This document shows, piece after piece, positions 7,156 to 9,114 of a DNA stretch of 9,114 nucleotides. Source of the stretch: an uncultured Myxococcales bacterium. GTDB lineage: Bacteria > Myxococcota_A > Bradymonadia > Bradymonadales > Bradymonadaceae. Where the stretch lies: the NCBI GenBank assembly GCA_913058025.1, contig CAJXPN010000105.1, forward strand, positions 1 to 9,114. Direction: 5' to 3'. Every line of letters begins with the position of its first letter. Positions within the stretch are counted from its first letter, which is position 1. Made by a program: the position numbers and the translations under genes. Below the pieces are notes generated by a model that saw only the letters and a list, made by a program, of their open reading frames with translations, had not been told where the DNA came from and made no database searches.

Positions 7156-9072
7156 ATGCGCTTTCGTGTCTATCGTGCCGTTCTCCTGTCCCTCTCCATC
7201 CTCACGTCGGGCGGGTGCCTGTTCTCTGCGACCACCGACCCCGAAGAGCTCGACCCCTGCGCGCAAGACGAGCGCGTTGTCTCGGGTGAGTGCGTCGCGT
7301 GCGAGGCAGGCACGACCCGCGCCGCGGGTGACGACCCCGCGGGCTCCGACACCTCATGCCAGGACGTCGTCGAGGAGCTCGACCCCTGCGCGCAGGACGA
7401 GCACGTGGTCTCGGGTGAATGCGTCGCCTGCGAGGCGGGCACCACGAACGAGGAGGGCGACGACCCCACGGGCGCCGACACCTCATGCCAGGACATCGTC
7501 TGCGGAGACGACGAGCGCGTCGAAGGCAACGCCTGCGTCCGGTGCGAACCTGGGGCGCGACGCGAGGCGGGTGACATCGCCAGAGGGGGCGACACGGTCT
7601 GTGAACCCAGGCTCTGTATGGAGGACGAGTCGGTACGCGCCAACCGCTGTGAGCCGTGCCCCGACGGTGAGACCAACATGGCAGGCGACGAAGCCTCCGG
7701 CGAGGACACCTCTTGCGACGACCTCTGCCCTCCGAACCACTTCGTCTCCGGTTTCGAGTGCGTGATGTGCGAGCCCGGCTTCACGCGGCCTCCAGGCGAC
7801 GACCCCAACGGCGCCGACACCGAGTGCGCGCCTCGGCTGTGCCGCGCCAACGAGAGCGTCGCCGGGAACGCGTGCGTGCCTTGCCCGATGGGCACCTCGA
7901 ACGAGGAGGGCGACGACGCCTCGGGGGAGAACACGTCGTGCACGCCGATCCGATGCAACGAGAACGAGCGCGTCGAGTCGAAGCGTTGCGTGGCGTGCGT
8001 GCCCGGGGCCACGCGTCAGCCTGGCGACGACGCCTCGGGCGTCAACACGTCCTGCGAGGTGACCGAGTGCGCCGAGGACCAATACGTCTCCTCCAACACG
8101 TGCATGGACTGCGCGCCCGGTAGCACGCGGCCCCCCGGTGACGACGCCACCGGGGACGACACGGCGTGCGCCCCGACGGCCTGCCTCGAAGACCAGTACG
8201 TGTCCAGGAACTCCTGCGAGGACTGCGCGCCCGGGACCGAGCGCGATGCCGGAGACCTCGCCACCGGAGGCGACACGGTGTGTGCTTCAACGCCCTGCCT
8301 CGCGGACCAGTACGTGTCGGGGAACGCCTGCGTGGCGTGCCCGATGGGGGAGACGAACGCCCAGGGAGACGACGCGTCCGGTGGGGACACCCTGTGTGAC
8401 GACTCGTGCGTTCTGGCCGTGGGCGTCCGCTGTGACGCGTTCGCCGAGGCGTACATCAAGTCTTCGAACACGGACGTGGAGGACGCGTTCGGGTTCTCGG
8501 TCGACATGGACGGAGACACGCTCGTGGTCGGCGCCCACCTCGAGGACTCCGGCGCCACCGGCGTCGGAGGTGACGAGCTGAACGACCTCAGGCCCTCCGC
8601 CGGCGCGGCCTACGTGTTCGTGCGCAATGGCACGACGTGGAGCCAGCAGGCCTACCTCAAGTCGCCGACCTCCACGGGGGGGTTGCTCTTCGGCTGGAGC
8701 GTTGCAGTCCGAGGCGACACCGTCGTCGTGGGCGCGCGGCGTGAGTTCTCGGACGCCACGGGCGTCGACGGCGTGGCCGTGGGGGCTGTCGTGGGCGCGG
8801 GCGCCGCGTTCGTCTTCGAACGCACCGGCACGACGTGGGCGCAGACGGCCTACCTCAAGGCGTCGAACACGAGCGAGAACGACGAGTTCGGCCACGCCGT
8901 CGACACGGACGGCCAGCTCATCGTGGTGGGGGCCCGCTACGAGTCCAACAGCGCGACCGGGGTCGACCCGGCCACCGACGACGAGCTGGCGAGCCGATCC
9001 GGGGCGGCGTACGTGTTCAGGAGGTCCCCGATGGGCATGGGCCCTGCTTGGGTGTTCGACGCCTTGAGGTAG
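7156..9072 (+). CDS. Lipoprotein with ten Cys-rich repeats and FG-GAP/beta-propeller blades (C-terminus unreliable)
   Basis: 638 residues are readable. The signal peptide MRFRVYRAVLLSLSILTSGG ends before Cys21, in a relaxed lipobox (Ser-Gly-Gly-Cys). Residues 35-414 are ten tandem repeats of about 38 residues, each with four Cys spaced roughly C-x9-11-C-x2-C-x17-C and the signature GDDASGxDTxC. From about 430 there are FG-GAP-type blades of 66-68 residues, each opening with AYLKASNT or a variant, then FGxxVxxxGDTxVVGA and SGAAYVF (units near 432, 499 and 566). FG-GAP propellers normally have about seven blades, so only the first three are here. I expect an exported, surface-anchored protein of adhesion or binding type; ligand and partners are unknown. 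The last 16 residues after YVFRR lie in a large inverted repeat, and the TAG (9070-9072) is in its loop, so the true protein almost surely continues. The ribosome binding site is weak. The adjacent disulfide lipoprotein operon could help fold its 40 repeat cysteines, by inference only. Confidence 0.85.
   Translation: MRFRVYRAVLLSLSILTSGGCLFSATTDPEELDPCAQDERVVSGECVACEAGTTRAAGDDPAGSDTSCQDVVEELDPCAQDEHVVSGECVACEAGTTNEEGDDPTGADTSCQDIVCGDDERVEGNACVRCEPGARREAGDIARGGDTVCEPRLCMEDESVRANRCEPCPDGETNMAGDEASGEDTSCDDLCPPNHFVSGFECVMCEPGFTRPPGDDPNGADTECAPRLCRANESVAGNACVPCPMGTSNEEGDDASGENTSCTPIRCNENERVESKRCVACVPGATRQPGDDASGVNTSCEVTECAEDQYVSSNTCMDCAPGSTRPPGDDATGDDTACAPTACLEDQYVSRNSCEDCAPGTERDAGDLATGGDTVCASTPCLADQYVSGNACVACPMGETNAQGDDASGGDTLCDDSCVLAVGVRCDAFAEAYIKSSNTDVEDAFGFSVDMDGDTLVVGAHLEDSGATGVGGDELNDLRPSAGAAYVFVRNGTTWSQQAYLKSPTSTGGLLFGWSVAVRGDTVVVGARREFSDATGVDGVAVGAVVGAGAAFVFERTGTTWAQTAYLKASNTSENDEFGHAVDTDGQLIVVGARYESNSATGVDPATDDELASRSGAAYVFRRSPMGMGPAWVFDALR
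7243..7500 (+). repeat. Tandem duplication of a 129-base unit (Cys-rich repeats 1 and 2)
   Basis: Units 7243-7371 and 7372-7500 align without gaps and differ at about 18 of 129 positions by my hand count. They share the block encoding EELDPCAQDE and the run GACACCTCATGCCAGGAC with the unusual Ser codon TCA. The period is 43 residues, longer than the roughly 38 of the other repeats, because an extra VVEELD linker was copied too. This is the youngest duplication in the array. Confidence 0.8.
7258..8397 (+). repeat. Array of ten Cys-rich protein repeats (about 114-129 bases each)
   Basis: Each unit encodes a four-Cys module: a Cys, a Glu/Asp-rich stretch with a Val-Ser-Gly-Asn-like turn, CxxC, a Pro/Gly-rich loop, GDDASG and a closing Cys. 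Unit-opening Cys residues are at 35, 78, 116, 154, 191, 229, 267, 305, 343 and 381 of the lipoprotein. The pattern recalls short EGF/TNFR/GCC2-GCC3-like disulfide modules. It is protein-level repetition with diverged DNA, not a CRISPR. Confidence 0.85.
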
Positions 9073-9114
9073 GCGTCGAACACCCCAGCAGGGCCCATGC
9101 CCATCGGGGACCTC
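9021..9114. repeat. Near-perfect 43-bp inverted repeat with 8-base loop at the window end
   Basis: Left arm 9021-9063, loop TTGAGGTA 9064-9071, right arm 9072-9114. 42 of 43 pairs match; the exception is T9049 opposite C9086. The arm ends exactly at the last base given. In addition, 9052-9074 is the exact reverse complement of 8848-8870 (the AYLKASNT-coding start of the third blade), so the left arm itself switches orientation near 9050. Such a structure inside an FG-GAP gene is best explained as a fold-back or misassembly at a contig end, though a real hairpin cannot be excluded. Confidence 0.9.

Noticed and set aside
5425..7266. Long minus-strand open frame (613 codons) opposite the thioredoxin lipoprotein
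   Set aside because: Its Gly/Asp/Val/Arg/Glu-rich product is the mirror of a G/C-ending coding strand; the plus frame has signal peptide, CPFC sites and cis-Pro loops.
7258..8397. CRISPR array or DNA-level satellite
   Set aside because: The repetition is in the protein with diverged codons, in frame throughout; no constant DNA repeat with unique spacers.

Overview
The window is very G+C-rich, with dense coding and strong third-position G/C. It carries Hanks-type kinase signalling fused to helical-repeat regions, and lipoproteins with Cys-rich and FG-GAP repeats. These traits together suggest a myxobacterium-like member of the Myxococcota (Polyangiales or Nannocystales type). This is inferred from gene style; there is no rRNA or other phylogenetic marker.

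Layout. On the minus strand, reading from right to left: an NAD-type isocitrate dehydrogenase (4934-3915), a 255-base gap, then a signalling cluster. The cluster holds a Ser/Thr kinase with a C-terminal regulatory region (from 3659), a HEAT-like helical-repeat protein (to 932), and a protein with a degenerate HD-like domain (935 to beyond base 1). The kinase and the HEAT-like part sit in different frames and look like one long gene broken by a single-base shift near 2130-2220. The HEAT-like part and the last gene overlap by ATGA. On the plus strand, diverging from the dehydrogenase: a 115-residue three-helix membrane protein (5147-5494), coupled by TGATG to a lipoprotein with two complete thioredoxin/DsbA-like domains (5494-6969). 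After a 186-base gap comes a lipoprotein with ten four-cysteine repeats followed by FG-GAP/beta-propeller blades (7156-9072).

How they may work together. The kinase, HEAT-like part and HD-like protein look like one cytoplasmic signalling operon. The kinase and the HD-like protein appear to share a sensory or scaffold module. The membrane protein and tandem thiol-disulfide lipoprotein form a small envelope redox operon. The next gene encodes a protein with 40 repeat cysteines that would need such an oxidising or isomerising activity, but any link is inference from proximity. The dehydrogenase is a housekeeping TCA-cycle gene.

The right edge is abnormal. The last 94 bases form a 43-bp-arm, nearly perfect inverted repeat with an 8-base loop, and the stop codon of the FG-GAP gene lies in the loop. 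This looks like a fold-back at a contig end, so the C-terminus of that gene should not be trusted. I saw no RNA gene, CRISPR array or insertion sequence.
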